From NCBI RefSeq assembly GCF_000702605.1, contig NZ_JNIR01000001.1:2284501-2348500 (forward strand): a DNA stretch of 64,000 nucleotides. Reading direction: 5' to 3'. This DNA comes from Exiguobacterium acetylicum DSM 20416 (GTDB lineage Bacteria; Bacillota; Bacilli; Exiguobacteriales; Exiguobacteriaceae). Position numbers and translations under genes: made by a program. Within the stretch, counting starts at the first letter, position 1. Each line of letters starts with the position of its first letter. The notes beneath the pieces were generated by a model. The model was not told the DNA's origin. It saw only the letters and a list, made by a program, of their open reading frames with translations, and searched no databases. Of this stretch, positions 18,238-27,462 are shown in pieces.

Positions 18238-19379
18238 ACTTCTTCCCCCATTAGCTCTTTAAATCTATTAATTTGAAAATCAACAATTTTTTCTTCATTA
18301 TATTTTTCTATAGCAAGTTGAATCGAATTTTGCTGAAACCTTTGTAAGACTTGTAAATTTTCCGCTAAATAAATAATTTTTTTAGAAATTTCAGATGGAG
18401 ATTTTAATGGAACAATAAATCCATTAGAATTGTTAATAACTTGTTCTCTACAGCCCCTAATATCAGTAGCAATAATTGCATTCCCCATCGCCATAGCCTC
18501 TATAATTGATCGAGGCATGCCTTCTCTATATGAAGGCAAACAATAAATGTCACTTATAATTAACAAATCATTTATATCTTCTCGTCTACCAGTAAAAATG
18601 ATGTTTTTATTTTTTTTATATTTCTCAATTTTCTTCACTGTCTCTAAATCGCGTTCACCTGGAGCCAAGTCCCCTATTATCAATAATTTAATTTTGATAT
18701 TATTAATCATTTCAAACGCCTCTAATAAATCAATAATGCCTTTTTCTTCTACTAAGCGCCCAATAAAAGAAATTACAATCTCATTTTCGGATATTTGAAA
18801 CTGATGTTTAATCGATTTAATTTTTTTTGTTGAATATTTCTGTATATTAAATTTGTTTTCAAGGTCAATGCCATTACCTATGTAGTCAATTTTCTGCTTA
18901 GGAAGAAAATTCTTGAGAATAGCTAGCTCGGTATCTTCTTTTGATTGAACAAATAAATGCTTTGTAAAAAATTTAGCCATAATTTTTTCTATACTAAAGA
19001 AAAAATTATACTTTAACTTGCTCATTTCATCATGGAAATAAAATCCATGAGCTGTATAAATCACATTTTCAATTCCTACTAATTTACAAGCGATTCTTGT
19101 AATAACAGACGCTACTGGTGCGTGAGTATGAACAATATCAGGTTTTTCTTTTTTTAGTATCTTCATAATTTCAAAAATAGAAATAATGTTAGAAAGCCCG
19201 ATATTTCTTCCGATTTTTTTATTAATTAATCTTACTCCTGTATTTTCAATAACTTGTCCATGATTGTTAACTTCACATATTGCGACTACTTCAATGTTTT
19301 GCTGTATACATTCTTTATTTAAAGCTCCAAGCATATTGTGCATCATAGTATCTACAGATGTGATTTGTATGACTTTCAA
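18234..19379 (-). CDS. family 4 glycosyltransferase
   Basis: A complete 381-residue GT-B enzyme: N-terminal acceptor domain with [17 protein letters not shown] and YTAHGFYFH, then the donor domain with [20 protein letters not shown] and the E-x7-E motif at [17 protein letters not shown]. No signal peptide; it is likely peripheral on the inner face of the membrane. It overlaps both neighbours by 4 nt. It is a good candidate for the second sugar of the unit, after the initiating transferase and the reductase just upstream. Confidence 0.88.
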   Translation of the reverse strand: MKVIQITSVDTMMHNMLGALNKECIQQNIEVVAICEVNNHGQVIENTGVRLINKKIGRNIGLSNIISIFEIMKILKKEKPDIVHTHAPVASVITRIACKLVGIENVIYTAHGFYFHDEMSKLKYNFFFSIEKIMAKFFTKHLFVQSKEDTELAILKNFLPKQKIDYIGNGIDLENKFNIQKYSTKKIKSIKHQFQISENEIVISFIGRLVEEKGIIDLLEAFEMINNIKIKLLIIGDLAPGERDLETVKKIEKYKKNKNIIFTGRREDINDLLIISDIYCLPSYREGMPRSIIEAMAMGNAIIATDIRGCREQVINNSNGFIVPLKSPSEISKKIIYLAENLQVLQRFQQNSIQLAIEKYNEEKIVDFQINRFKELMGEEV

Positions 19380-20254
19380 AATCTAGATCTCCTTAATATA
19401 GAATCTTTTATTGTTTTTTTAAATTCTACTAATTGGTAATTATCTCTATAAGTTGATAATGAATGATCATAAGCTAAATTTCCGAATAATTTTTCAATTA
19501 CATTTACTCTTTGACTTAATCTCAATATTAAAAAATTAAAAGCAGTAGTTAATATCATTTTTCTTTTATAAGTATTTGCGATTTCTTTCACTAAATTTGA
19601 TGTAGAGACGTATTCTTTGTTTTGTGGAAAGAACATTCCTTTATCTTCGTTCAAAATTATTAACTTCAAAAAGTTAGATAAGTTATCGATAAACAACATA
19701 CTTCTTTTATTCTCAATATAAGGAAATAAAAAAGTTAAAGGTACAGCTTTTTTTAGTAATTCAAAGTTTCCTTTTGATTCAGGTCCATAAATCATAGGTG
19801 GACGAATAATAGCAACATTAAAATCATTATTTTGTAATTTCTCAAGTAACTTTTCTGCTTGTAATTTACTGTCTCCGTAAAAATCATTAGGAATAGGTAG
19901 AGTATTTTTATTAATAATCCCATTTTCTAGACCTACACTTTTCTTACCGTAAACTATAATACTGCTCATAAAAATAAATTGCTTAACACCATCTTTTTTA
20001 GCCTTTTTCGCTACCTCAAGTGTGAGATCTCTATTGATTTTGTAGTACAGATCTTCTAGTTTAGGATTTCTAGACACATGTGCTATACCCGCAAGATGCA
20101 GTACCGCGTCATAATCACTGAAATTCTTAACTTTCCAACTTTCTTCTCTAATTGAAACGAACTCTAAGATTATTTTACTTTCGTTATCATCAATCCACTT
20201 TTTAAATTGTTTACCTATATAACCGTTCTCACCTGTGACAAGTACCTTTTTCAT
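19376..20254 (-). CDS. NAD-dependent epimerase/4-ketoreductase (WbpV/WbpK-like)
   Basis: An extended SDR of 292 residues: VLVTGENGYIGKQF, VLHLAGIAHVSRN, Ser in FIFMSSIIVYG, and Tyr-x3-Lys in FYGDSKLQAEKL. Proteins of this group placed next to an initiating sugar transferase and a FlaA1-type 4,6-dehydratase usually reduce the 4-keto sugar to make the first sugar donor (UDP-QuiNAc or UDP-FucNAc). That role is inferred from position; a C4 epimerase is the alternative. It lies 6 bp after the sugar transferase, where GC content drops sharply. Confidence 0.8.
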   Translation of the reverse strand: MKKVLVTGENGYIGKQFKKWIDDNESKIILEFVSIREESWKVKNFSDYDAVLHLAGIAHVSRNPKLEDLYYKINRDLTLEVAKKAKKDGVKQFIFMSSIIVYGKKSVGLENGIINKNTLPIPNDFYGDSKLQAEKLLEKLQNNDFNVAIIRPPMIYGPESKGNFELLKKAVPLTFLFPYIENKRSMLFIDNLSNFLKLIILNEDKGMFFPQNKEYVSTSNLVKEIANTYKRKMILTTAFNFLILRLSQRVNVIEKLFGNLAYDHSLSTYRDNYQLVEFKKTIKDSILRRSRF

Positions 20255-20260
20255 TAGTGT

Positions 20261-20887
20261 TTACTCCTTTGTACTTGCTGATTCTTTTGCCGTAATCGTT
20301 CCAGTACCACCTTCAACTACTCCATCACTTTTCAATACACTAAAGACTGTAGCAATGAAACAACGTGAGTCCATTAAAATCCCCATACGTTGAACATATT
20401 CTCCATCAAGTTTTGCTTTTACTTCAATCGGTAATTCATCACGACCATTGATTTGAGCCCATCCTGTTAATCCAGGTAATGTATCGTTCGCTTTGTATTT
20501 ATCGCGCTCATCAATCAAATCATATTGATTCCATAACGCAGGACGCGGTCCGACAAAGCTCATCTCACCCTTTAAGATGTTAAACAGTTGTGGTAGTTCA
20601 TCTAAACTTGTTTTCCGTAAGAACTTCCCGACACGCGTAATATAAACATCCGGATCAGCAAGCAAATGAGTCGGTGTATCTTGTGGTGTTTCAATATACA
20701 TGGTCCGGAACTTTAAAATGTTGAAATGACTCTTCTTTAGACCAACTCGTTTTTGTTTGAAGAAGACTGGTCCTCTTGATTCAATCTTTATCGCTCCCAT
20801 AATGCATAAAAATACTGGTATCAATACGATACATGCCACAAGTGCTAGGATGAATCCTAACAACCGTTTCACTGTCATATAACTCAT
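20261..20887 (-). CDS. initiating sugar-phosphate transferase (polyprenyl-P, PglC-like short form)
   Basis: At 208 residues it is the short, single-hairpin form of the bacterial sugar transferase family. It has an N-terminal membrane segment ([19 protein letters not shown]), then [22 protein letters not shown], the catalytic region [25 protein letters not shown], and [12 protein letters not shown]. It moves a sugar-1-phosphate from a UDP-sugar to undecaprenyl phosphate, starting each repeat unit. It marks the junction between the conserved head and the AT-rich variable tail of the locus. Confidence 0.92.
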   Translation of the reverse strand: MSYMTVKRLLGFILALVACIVLIPVFLCIMGAIKIESRGPVFFKQKRVGLKKSHFNILKFRTMYIETPQDTPTHLLADPDVYITRVGKFLRKTSLDELPQLFNILKGEMSFVGPRPALWNQYDLIDERDKYKANDTLPGLTGWAQINGRDELPIEVKAKLDGEYVQRMGILMDSRCFIATVFSVLKSDGVVEGGTGTITAKESASTKE

Positions 20888-20906
20888 TTGCTTTAGCTCC
20901 TTATGT

Positions 20907-22763
20907 TCATACTAATTTTTGTTGTTTCATCGCGACGTCATTGGCGATATCAAGTAGCGTATTGCGTAATTGAAGTGGATTTAGTTGATGATTTTCGACC
21001 ATCCGTAATATTTCTTCAATTGGTTCAGCTTGTTTCGTTCGACCGACGAAAATCTTCGGATAAATCGCTTCTGGATCGACTTCTCCATCTTTTAGTAATT
21101 CTTCATACATCTTTTCTCCCGGTCGAATTCCAGAAAATACGATTGGCATCTCGTCTTCCGTGAAACCACTCAACTCAATCATGTTTTTCGCAAGATCAAC
21201 GATTTTGACCGGCTCGCCCATATCAAGGACGAAAACCTCTCCGCCGTCAGCTAGTATACCTGCTTGAATGACTAATCGACTTGCTTCTGGAATCGTCATG
21301 AAGAATCGTGTCATTTCTGGATGGGTCACCGTTACAGGTCCACCGGCCTCAATTTGTGATTTAAAGAGTGGAATGACAGACCCTCGACTACCAAGGACGT
21401 TACCGAAACGAACGACGGCAAACTTCGTCTGACTCCGTTTTCCTAAATCCTGAATGATCATCTCGGCAATCCGCTTCGTCGAACCCATGACGTTTGTTGG
21501 ATTGACCGCTTTATCTGTTGAGATCATGACGAATCGTTCGACCTGATGACGGTCGGCTACTTCTGCGACGTTCTTCGTTCCATAGACATTATTTTTAACA
21601 GACTCATACGGATTTGCTTCCATTAAAGGCACGTGTTTATGAGCCGCTGCATGGAAGGCGACATCCGGTCGATGTTGTGCAAACACTTCATCTAAACGCA
21701 TCTGGTCTTGCACATCGGCAATGATTGGCACTAGATTGATTGCTGTCTGTAAACTCCGCAGTTCCCGTTCAATCAAATAGATGCTGTTCTCACCATGACC
21801 GAGTAATACTAACGTCGTCGGATTGAATTGAATGATTTGGCGACAAATTTCTGATCCAATCGATCCACCGGCTCCTGTAACAAGGACCGTCCGTCCTTCA
21901 ATCTCACTTCGAATCCCCGAGATGTTCAGTTCAACCGGTTCGCGTCCGAGTAAGTCTTCAATCGATACATCGCGAATCGCGTTGACCGAGACTTTCCCCG
22001 TCACAAGTTCTTCAATCATCGGTAAGGTTTGAACGTTCTTACACAGTGTCTTTGCCTCGGTGATCAGTTCGATTCGGCGTTGCTGTGACAACGATGGAAT
22101 CGCTAAGACGATGGCTTCAATTTTATGTCGCTCGATGACTGCCTTTAAGTCCTCCGTCGTTCCTGCAACTTCGATTCCTTGAATCACGAAATGCATGTTT
22201 TTTGGATCATCATCGACAAAAGCAACCGGCTTTAATTCATGGAATGGTGATGCATAGAGTTGACGAACCAATGCCCGTCCTGCACGTCCTGCCCCGATGA
22301 CCAACGTCCGCTTTCGCGACTTGATCATGCGACGAGGTAAGGCATACTTCCGCCAATGTTGACCGATCCCAAGCAGACGTAAGCCTACTCGGATTGCTCC
22401 AAGTAGCAGTAAAGAAATACAAAAACTTAATAGCGTGATGCGTTCTAAGACTTGTCCGAAGAATAGAACTTGATACACTATTAAGCCGATTGAGCTGAGT
22501 CCCAGGGACAATGATAATGTCATTGCTTCCTGTACACTCGCATATTTCCAGTTAACACGGTACAGTTTCATGAGAAACGCGACAGTGATGAAGAGTAGGG
22601 CAAATACCGTCGCTGACTGAATTACATCACGACTGTCGATCAATAAAAATAATTCCTTTGGATACAAGAAAAAATATGTAAAGCTCATCGCCACCATCAA
22701 TGCACAGGCATCCATACATGCCAGTAAAATCGTCCGGTAATAATAATACTTCTTCACGAACAT
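20907..22763 (-). CDS. membrane-bound UDP-HexNAc 4,6-dehydratase (FlaA1/CapD/PglF type)
   Basis: This is the long form (618 residues): four N-terminal membrane helices, a first Rossmann-like domain (VIGAGRAGRALVRQLY), then a catalytic SDR domain (VLVTGAGGSIGSEICRQI). The catalytic segment MISTDKAVNPTNVMGSTKR has Met where most SDRs have Tyr, as in PglF-like UDP-GlcNAc 4,6-dehydratases. It makes the 4-keto-6-deoxy intermediate that the reductase at 19376 could convert. The adjacent transferase at 20261 would then load the product onto the lipid. Confidence 0.92.
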   Translation of the reverse strand: MFVKKYYYYRTILLACMDACALMVAMSFTYFFLYPKELFLLIDSRDVIQSATVFALLFITVAFLMKLYRVNWKYASVQEAMTLSLSLGLSSIGLIVYQVLFFGQVLERITLLSFCISLLLLGAIRVGLRLLGIGQHWRKYALPRRMIKSRKRTLVIGAGRAGRALVRQLYASPFHELKPVAFVDDDPKNMHFVIQGIEVAGTTEDLKAVIERHKIEAIVLAIPSLSQQRRIELITEAKTLCKNVQTLPMIEELVTGKVSVNAIRDVSIEDLLGREPVELNISGIRSEIEGRTVLVTGAGGSIGSEICRQIIQFNPTTLVLLGHGENSIYLIERELRSLQTAINLVPIIADVQDQMRLDEVFAQHRPDVAFHAAAHKHVPLMEANPYESVKNNVYGTKNVAEVADRHQVERFVMISTDKAVNPTNVMGSTKRIAEMIIQDLGKRSQTKFAVVRFGNVLGSRGSVIPLFKSQIEAGGPVTVTHPEMTRFFMTIPEASRLVIQAGILADGGEVFVLDMGEPVKIVDLAKNMIELSGFTEDEMPIVFSGIRPGEKMYEELLKDGEVDPEAIYPKIFVGRTKQAEPIEEILRMVENHQLNPLQLRNTLLDIANDVAMKQQKLV

Positions 22764-22798
22764 TCACTCCTTTCAACTAATATTTGACATACTGATTT

Positions 22799-23689
22799 TC
22801 AGACAAGCGATTGTGATTTGTGTACCTGTAACAACTCTTCCATCATCGCTGCTACGTCTTCTCCTAAATCTTCACGGTTCAAGGCAAATTCGAGTGTCGT
22901 TCGAATGAATCCTAATTTTTCACCAACATCATACCGTTTACCATCAAATTCGTAGGCAAAGACCCGTTGCATTTCATTGAGTCGTGTAATCGCGTCCGTC
23001 AATTGAATTTCGCCACCTGAACCAACTTGTTGTGTTTCAAGATATTTAAAGATTTCTGGCGTGAGTAGATAACGTCCTAAAATCGCTAAGTTCGATGGGG
23101 CTGTTCCTGGTGCTGGCTTTTCGACGAAAGATTTCACCTTATGTAATTGCTCTGAGATGCTCGAGCTTGGATCAACGATGCCGTAACGATGTGTATCTTT
23201 TTCTGGAACTGGTTGTACACCAATGATTGAACTATTCGTGATTTCATACTGTTCGATTAGCTGTCGCGTACACGGCACGTCAGCCTGAACGATATCATCG
23301 CCAAGCATGACGACGAATGGTTCATTACCAACGAATGCTTTCGCTTGAAGAATCGCATTCCCAAGACCTTTTGGTTTTGATTGACGAATGAAATGAATGT
23401 TAATCTTCGTTGTCTCTTCGACTAAGTAAAGTAATTCTGATTTATTCTTCGAAATCAGGTTCGCTTCTAACTCTGGTACGGAATCAAAATGATCTTCGAT
23501 CGCGCGTTTCCCTTTACCAGTAATAATCAAGATATCTTCAATTCCTGATTCGATCGCCTCTTCAATGATGTATTGAATCGTCGGTTTATCAACGATCGGT
23601 AACATTTCCTTTGGCATCGCTTTTGTCGCTGGTAAAAATCGTGTGCCTAGACCAGCTGCTGGAATGACTGCCTTTTTTACTTTAATCAC
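22799..23689 (-). CDS. gtaB: UTP-glucose-1-phosphate uridylyltransferase
   Basis: A GTG at 23689 with GGGAG 8-9 nt upstream is preferred over the ATG at 23704, which lies inside that site. The 296-residue protein has the nucleotidyltransferase signature [25 protein letters not shown] in the region of residues 8-32, [10 protein letters not shown] and VMLGDDIV. It makes UDP-glucose, the precursor for Ugd and epimerases. It is separated from cpsB by a terminator and has its own likely promoter. Confidence 0.95.
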   Translation of the reverse strand: MIKVKKAVIPAAGLGTRFLPATKAMPKEMLPIVDKPTIQYIIEEAIESGIEDILIITGKGKRAIEDHFDSVPELEANLISKNKSELLYLVEETTKINIHFIRQSKPKGLGNAILQAKAFVGNEPFVVMLGDDIVQADVPCTRQLIEQYEITNSSIIGVQPVPEKDTHRYGIVDPSSSISEQLHKVKSFVEKPAPGTAPSNLAILGRYLLTPEIFKYLETQQVGSGGEIQLTDAITRLNEMQRVFAYEFDGKRYDVGEKLGFIRTTLEFALNREDLGEDVAAMMEELLQVHKSQSLV

Positions 23690-23724
23690 ATAATCATCTC
23701 CCATATATAAATTCGGTTTCCCAA

Positions 23725-23755
23725 ATTATATCTAACATTCCATTCTTTATGTAAA
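23725..23755 (-). promoter_or_regulatory. candidate promoter of gtaB
   Basis: On the minus strand TTTACA (23755-23750) and TATAAT (23730-23725) lie 19 bp apart, about 36 bp before the GTG. The -10 is perfect; the spacing is longer than ideal. Confidence 0.4.
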
Positions 23756-23830
23756 ATACAATAACACAGGACTCGTGTTTCTTTCCATAAAGTTTTCCAT
23801 AATTTCATAATGTAAGCGTTAACATAAAAA

Positions 23831-23856
23831 AAAGAGAGTACTAATTCACTCTCTTT
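23831..23856 (-). terminator. terminator after cpsB
   Basis: AAAGAGAGT and ACTCTCTTT pair perfectly around an 8-nt loop, with a T-rich run following on the minus strand. It separates cpsCDB from gtaB and the rest of the locus, although read-through is possible. Confidence 0.75.
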
Positions 23857-23877
23857 CCCTTACCTTGACAAAAAATG

Positions 23878-24642
23878 TTATACCCACTGTCCTTTCCAAT
23901 TCTTCTCGACAGGACTCGGGGGATTAATTGTCACGAGTTGGTTCAAGAGAACGGCTTCATTGTTTTCATAAATCTCATCGATCAACCAATCTTCGAACGT
24001 TTTCTCAAGCATCCGTTCGCATTGCTTCCAGTAGAATGGACGTTTCTCGAGGTGGTGCGCATCACTTGCCACAAGATGGGCTAACCCATTCTCAAGCAAA
24101 GCAATCGCAAACCGCTGGACATCCTTCCCGTACTTGCCGATCAAACTAGCGCACGTCACCTGACTGATAGCACCGTTTGAAATCAATTCAAAGAGTAACG
24201 ATGGATTTTGAATGAATGCTTTATTTTTTTCCGGATGGGCAACGACCGGGATATAACCATCGGAAATCAATTCTGCAAAGACTTGACGAGCATACGACGG
24301 AATTCCGCTTGACGGAAACTCGATTAAAATATAGCGTGAATCGTTGAGTGTCAGCGCTTGTCCTGCTTCTAACGCTTCCATCAATTCACCGATCAACCGG
24401 ATCTCATGACCTGGATAGACGGTTAATGGAATATCACGTTGTTTCAACAAGACATTGAACTCATCAACCGTCAACTGAACATCGACATCTTCTGTTTCGA
24501 ATTGCGGATGATAGAGGTGTGGAGTCGCGATGATCCGCGACACTCCCTCTGCGACAGCTTGTTCAGCTAACTGTAACGCGTGTTCGACACTAGCCGGACC
24601 GTCATCGACGAGCGGCAAAATATGACAATGGATATCAACCAT
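23878..24642 (-). CDS. cpsB: CpsB/CapC-type tyrosine-protein phosphatase (PHP fold)
   Basis: The start at 24642 (MVDIHCHILP) has GAGGGA upstream; a GTG at 24657 is inside that site. The 254-residue product is a PHP-family metal-dependent phosphatase: metal ligands in DIHCHILPLVDDGP, IIATPHLYHP, PGHEIRL, PVVAHPEKN and ASDAHH. It removes phosphate from the tyrosine cluster of the CpsD kinase and so resets chain-length control. It lies 11 bp after cpsD in a tight cpsC-cpsD-cpsB unit. Confidence 0.93.
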   Translation of the reverse strand: MVDIHCHILPLVDDGPASVEHALQLAEQAVAEGVSRIIATPHLYHPQFETEDVDVQLTVDEFNVLLKQRDIPLTVYPGHEIRLIGELMEALEAGQALTLNDSRYILIEFPSSGIPSYARQVFAELISDGYIPVVAHPEKNKAFIQNPSLLFELISNGAISQVTCASLIGKYGKDVQRFAIALLENGLAHLVASDAHHLEKRPFYWKQCERMLEKTFEDWLIDEIYENNEAVLLNQLVTINPPSPVEKNWKGQWV

Positions 24643-24653
24643 ATAGATGTCCC

Positions 24654-25349
24654 TCACTCATAGGAATAGTAGTATTGGTATGCTGAATCATCCGTCAGTT
24701 CACGACGGTTCAAGACGACACCGAGAATTTTCGCTTCGGCCAGTTCAAGCTGTTCTTTCGCTTTTAACACTCGTTGACGATCAGATGTCGTACAACCGAC
24801 GACAAGAACGACACCATCCGTTAGTTTCGAAGTAATCCGGCTGTCAGCGACTTGCAACAATGGTGGTGCATCAAAAATGATGACGTCGAATTCCTCACGA
24901 AGTTGTGAAACGAGATGTTCCATCGCACGTGACGATAAGAGTTCAGCCGGGTTCGGTGGAATCGGACCTGCTGTCAAAATTGACAGGTTATCAACTTTCG
25001 TCGGTAAGATCGCTTTGTCTTTTTCCGCTTGGCGTGTCAAAAGGCTCGAGAGTCCTAATCCGTTCGCCACTTTGAACGTGTAATGCACTGTCGGACGACG
25101 CATATCGGTATCGATGATTAAGACTTTTTTCCCTTGTTGCGCGTAAGCAACGGCCAAGTTTGATGACGTCGTTGATTTTCCTTCACCTTGTGTTGCAGAG
25201 GTGACAAGAATTGCTTGAATCTCACGATCGACGGCCATGAACTCGATGTTCGTCCGGATCGTCCGGTATTGCTCCGCGACAGGTGACTTCGGTTGCGTGA
25301 CCGTAATCAGCTTCCGTGCGTCTTTGTTCATTTTGCTCTTCTTAGCCAT
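24654..25349 (-). CDS. cpsD: CpsD/CapB-type tyrosine kinase
   Basis: The start at 25349 is set by GAGGCGG upstream. The 231-residue BY-kinase has Walker A (SATQGEGKSTTSSNLA), Walker A' (VLIIDTDMRRP) and Walker B (FDVIIFDAPPLL), and ends in a tyrosine cluster (YQYYYSYE) that is the autophosphorylation site. It lacks its own membrane domain and needs CpsC as the activating partner, with which it overlaps by 8 bp. Confidence 0.94.
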   Translation of the reverse strand: MAKKSKMNKDARKLITVTQPKSPVAEQYRTIRTNIEFMAVDREIQAILVTSATQGEGKSTTSSNLAVAYAQQGKKVLIIDTDMRRPTVHYTFKVANGLGLSSLLTRQAEKDKAILPTKVDNLSILTAGPIPPNPAELLSSRAMEHLVSQLREEFDVIIFDAPPLLQVADSRITSKLTDGVVLVVGCTTSDRQRVLKAKEQLELAEAKILGVVLNRRELTDDSAYQYYYSYE

Positions 25350-26073
25350 ATTGTTTGACCGCCTCTCGTTTTGCTGCTTTTGACGATGACTTGAATACTT
25401 TACTATCGATATCCGGGATACTACCGAGAACTGGGAGATCAAGAATCTGTTGGACTTGATCTTCTGTCCGAATGCGACGGTCTAGTACTTCACGTAAGAA
25501 GGCAAGACCGACACCGAGTAAGAGTCCAACGACTGCTGCGATTGCTGTGTTCAAAATAATATTGGGACTGACAGGTGACGTTGGGATACCTGATGTCGAC
25601 AAGACCGTAACGTTATCAACACTCATTAATTCTTGAACGTCTGAACTAAAGACTTCAGCAATCGAGTTCGCCAAGTTGGATGCTAATGCTGCATCGGTAC
25701 TTTGGACAGAGACGTTAATGACCTGAGAGTTTTGTTCACTTTCGACCGTGACCATGTTGTTCAAAGCATTCATATTCGTTGGTGCGTTCGGAACTTCCTT
25801 TTGAACCTGTTCTAAAATCGCCGGGCTCTTGATGATGACCCGATATGTATTAACCAATGTGACAGACGACTGGACAGACTGTGCATCAATGACTTCATTG
25901 TCTTGTTTCTTCGGTGTGACGAGAATTTGCGTCCCTGCTTGATACGTCGGTTTAATCAAAAAGCTACTGACGGCAAATGAGATGAGGGCGGCGACGATCG
26001 TCAACGCCAAGATGCGCCAGAACGATTTACGTAAAATCGAAAATAATTCCTGCAAGCTAATCGTTTCATTCAT
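25342..26073 (-). CDS. cpsC: CpsC/Wzz-type chain-length co-polymerase
   Basis: A 243-residue Wzz-family protein: N-terminal helix at about 15-35 (FWRILALTIVAALISFAVSSFL), an extracellular coiled region and a second helix near 180 (NIILNTAIAAVVGLLLGVGLAFLRE), then a cytosolic tail that activates CpsD. AAAGGAG precedes the ATG. It is the first gene of the cps operon, so the promoter upstream drives the kinase module. Confidence 0.93.
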   Translation of the reverse strand: MNETISLQELFSILRKSFWRILALTIVAALISFAVSSFLIKPTYQAGTQILVTPKKQDNEVIDAQSVQSSVTLVNTYRVIIKSPAILEQVQKEVPNAPTNMNALNNMVTVESEQNSQVINVSVQSTDAALASNLANSIAEVFSSDVQELMSVDNVTVLSTSGIPTSPVSPNIILNTAIAAVVGLLLGVGLAFLREVLDRRIRTEDQVQQILDLPVLGSIPDIDSKVFKSSSKAAKREAVKQYG

Positions 26074-26133
26074 GGTCTAATTATTCTCCTTTATTTGTCT
26101 AATTCAGTGACTTTCCTACATCAACTAGGACTC

Positions 26134-26139
26134 AGTATA
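26134..26139 (-). promoter_or_regulatory. candidate extended -10 of the cps operon
   Basis: On the minus strand TGTTATACT is an extended -10 (TG-N-TATACT), 60 bp before the cpsC start. No good -35 lies upstream, which fits an extended -10 promoter or one that needs an activator. Confidence 0.35.
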
Positions 26140-26272
26140 ACAAATATTTGGGAAATGGTTGATGTTTTTTTAGGAAATGACATACGTTTATTGAAAAACA
26201 TTGCGTATAATAAAAGATGAATTGTTACTTTTTACATTCATTTCCGTATCTCGACATAGGAGGAATTTCTTT

Positions 26273-27424
26273 ATGCATCGCTCGTTACAAGCGCTACAAT
26301 TCTATACATCTCACTCGAAGGAGGATATCGCACGACTTCATGAACGGATTCGTTCGAGTCTTGCTTCGACGGAATCCTTGACGGATACGATGATCCGAAT
26401 TACCGGTCAACCGCCACTGATTCCTTATGACGAAGATACCGTCACGGTCGAAGAATGGAATGCATTCCTCGTCGGAAAACATCATGCGACATTAGCTGAC
26501 TTTTACGGTACATTAGTCGCTCGTCCAATCTTGGACGAAGATGGTCCACTCCCGGACGAGGCAGAAGAACCACTTCCAACTCTTTCACGGAGTCAACGCG
26601 AACCGGAACCAAAACGACGTAAAAAAGAGAAAGAAATCAAGCATGCTGGAGCAAAACGACCGTTACCTTGGGGCTGGATCGCGCTGTTGATTCTTTGTTT
26701 CTTACTTGGAGCCGGTGGAACTTACGTCTACTCGACATACTTCGTAGGATCTGCAGATACGACACCAAAGGCTACTGTCGAAAAACCCGTCACAGTTGAA
26801 AAAACGAAGGAAAAGAAACCGACAGTACCAGAAGAGACTGCCGCTGTTGATGATGTCCTATACATCAAAACACGTTCGAGCAACATCTACCGGGAAGAGT
26901 CGATGACGACATTGCTGTACGAAGCCGATTTCGGTGACGGATATCGCATCGTCAAGAAAAATGACGGTGTGACTGAAATCGAATTGTCGGATGATTTAAC
27001 GGGTTATATTAAAACGTCCGATACGACAAAACGGCTTGAAGGTGAACCACTTGCTGATGAAACGCTTTTGACGTGGGTCAACGATCAGCTCGATACAAGT
27101 TTTGTTACCGGGACCCTCATTGACCTTATCGGCAAAAGTAGTGAAGAACTGAATAGTCTTTATGGACCAGCCGATCGGACTTTCAATGATGAATTGCATG
27201 ACTACCTGTTTTACGGAAATCACTTTTTTGTCTTGAAGGACAACAAGGTCATCGCCATTGACTGGACGGAGACGACTATTACGAATGAGCAATTAGCCTC
27301 ACTCGCCCCACTTCAACTAGAAACGGAATCGACAGGACTCGTCACGAGTAACTCGTATCGTCTCCAACGTTTTGCAAAAGACGGAACGATCAGTCGGATT
27401 CGTTTAGCGGAACAATCGTTCTAA
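26273..27424 (+). CDS. unknown single-pass membrane protein with extracellular domain
   Basis: AGGAGGAATTTCTTT precedes the ATG at 26273. The 383-residue product begins with a charged cytosolic part (about residues 1-135), has one membrane helix (PWGWIALLILCFLLGAGGTYVY) and an extracellular part of about 220 residues, after a Lys/Glu/Pro/Thr-rich linker. The outside domain starts SH3b-like (VLYIKTRSSNIYREESM) and includes a region (LIDLIGKSSEELNSLYGPADR) like small lipoprotein SmpA-type repeats. It is transcribed divergently from cpsC. Function unknown; a sensor or anchor for the surface polymer is one idea. Confidence 0.75.
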   Translation: MHRSLQALQFYTSHSKEDIARLHERIRSSLASTESLTDTMIRITGQPPLIPYDEDTVTVEEWNAFLVGKHHATLADFYGTLVARPILDEDGPLPDEAEEPLPTLSRSQREPEPKRRKKEKEIKHAGAKRPLPWGWIALLILCFLLGAGGTYVYSTYFVGSADTTPKATVEKPVTVEKTKEKKPTVPEETAAVDDVLYIKTRSSNIYREESMTTLLYEADFGDGYRIVKKNDGVTEIELSDDLTGYIKTSDTTKRLEGEPLADETLLTWVNDQLDTSFVTGTLIDLIGKSSEELNSLYGPADRTFNDELHDYLFYGNHFFVLKDNKVIAIDWTETTITNEQLASLAPLQLETESTGLVTSNSYRLQRFAKDGTISRIRLAEQSF

Positions 27425-27427
27425 ACG

Positions 27428-27460
27428 AAAAGCACCGAATCCGTGAGATTCGGTGCTTTT
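27428..27460. terminator. bidirectional terminator
   Basis: AAAAGCACCGAATC pairs perfectly with GATTCGGTGCTTTT across a 5-nt loop. It lies between the convergent genes ending at 27424 and 27463, with U runs on both strands. Confidence 0.9.
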
Positions 27461-27462
27461 GT

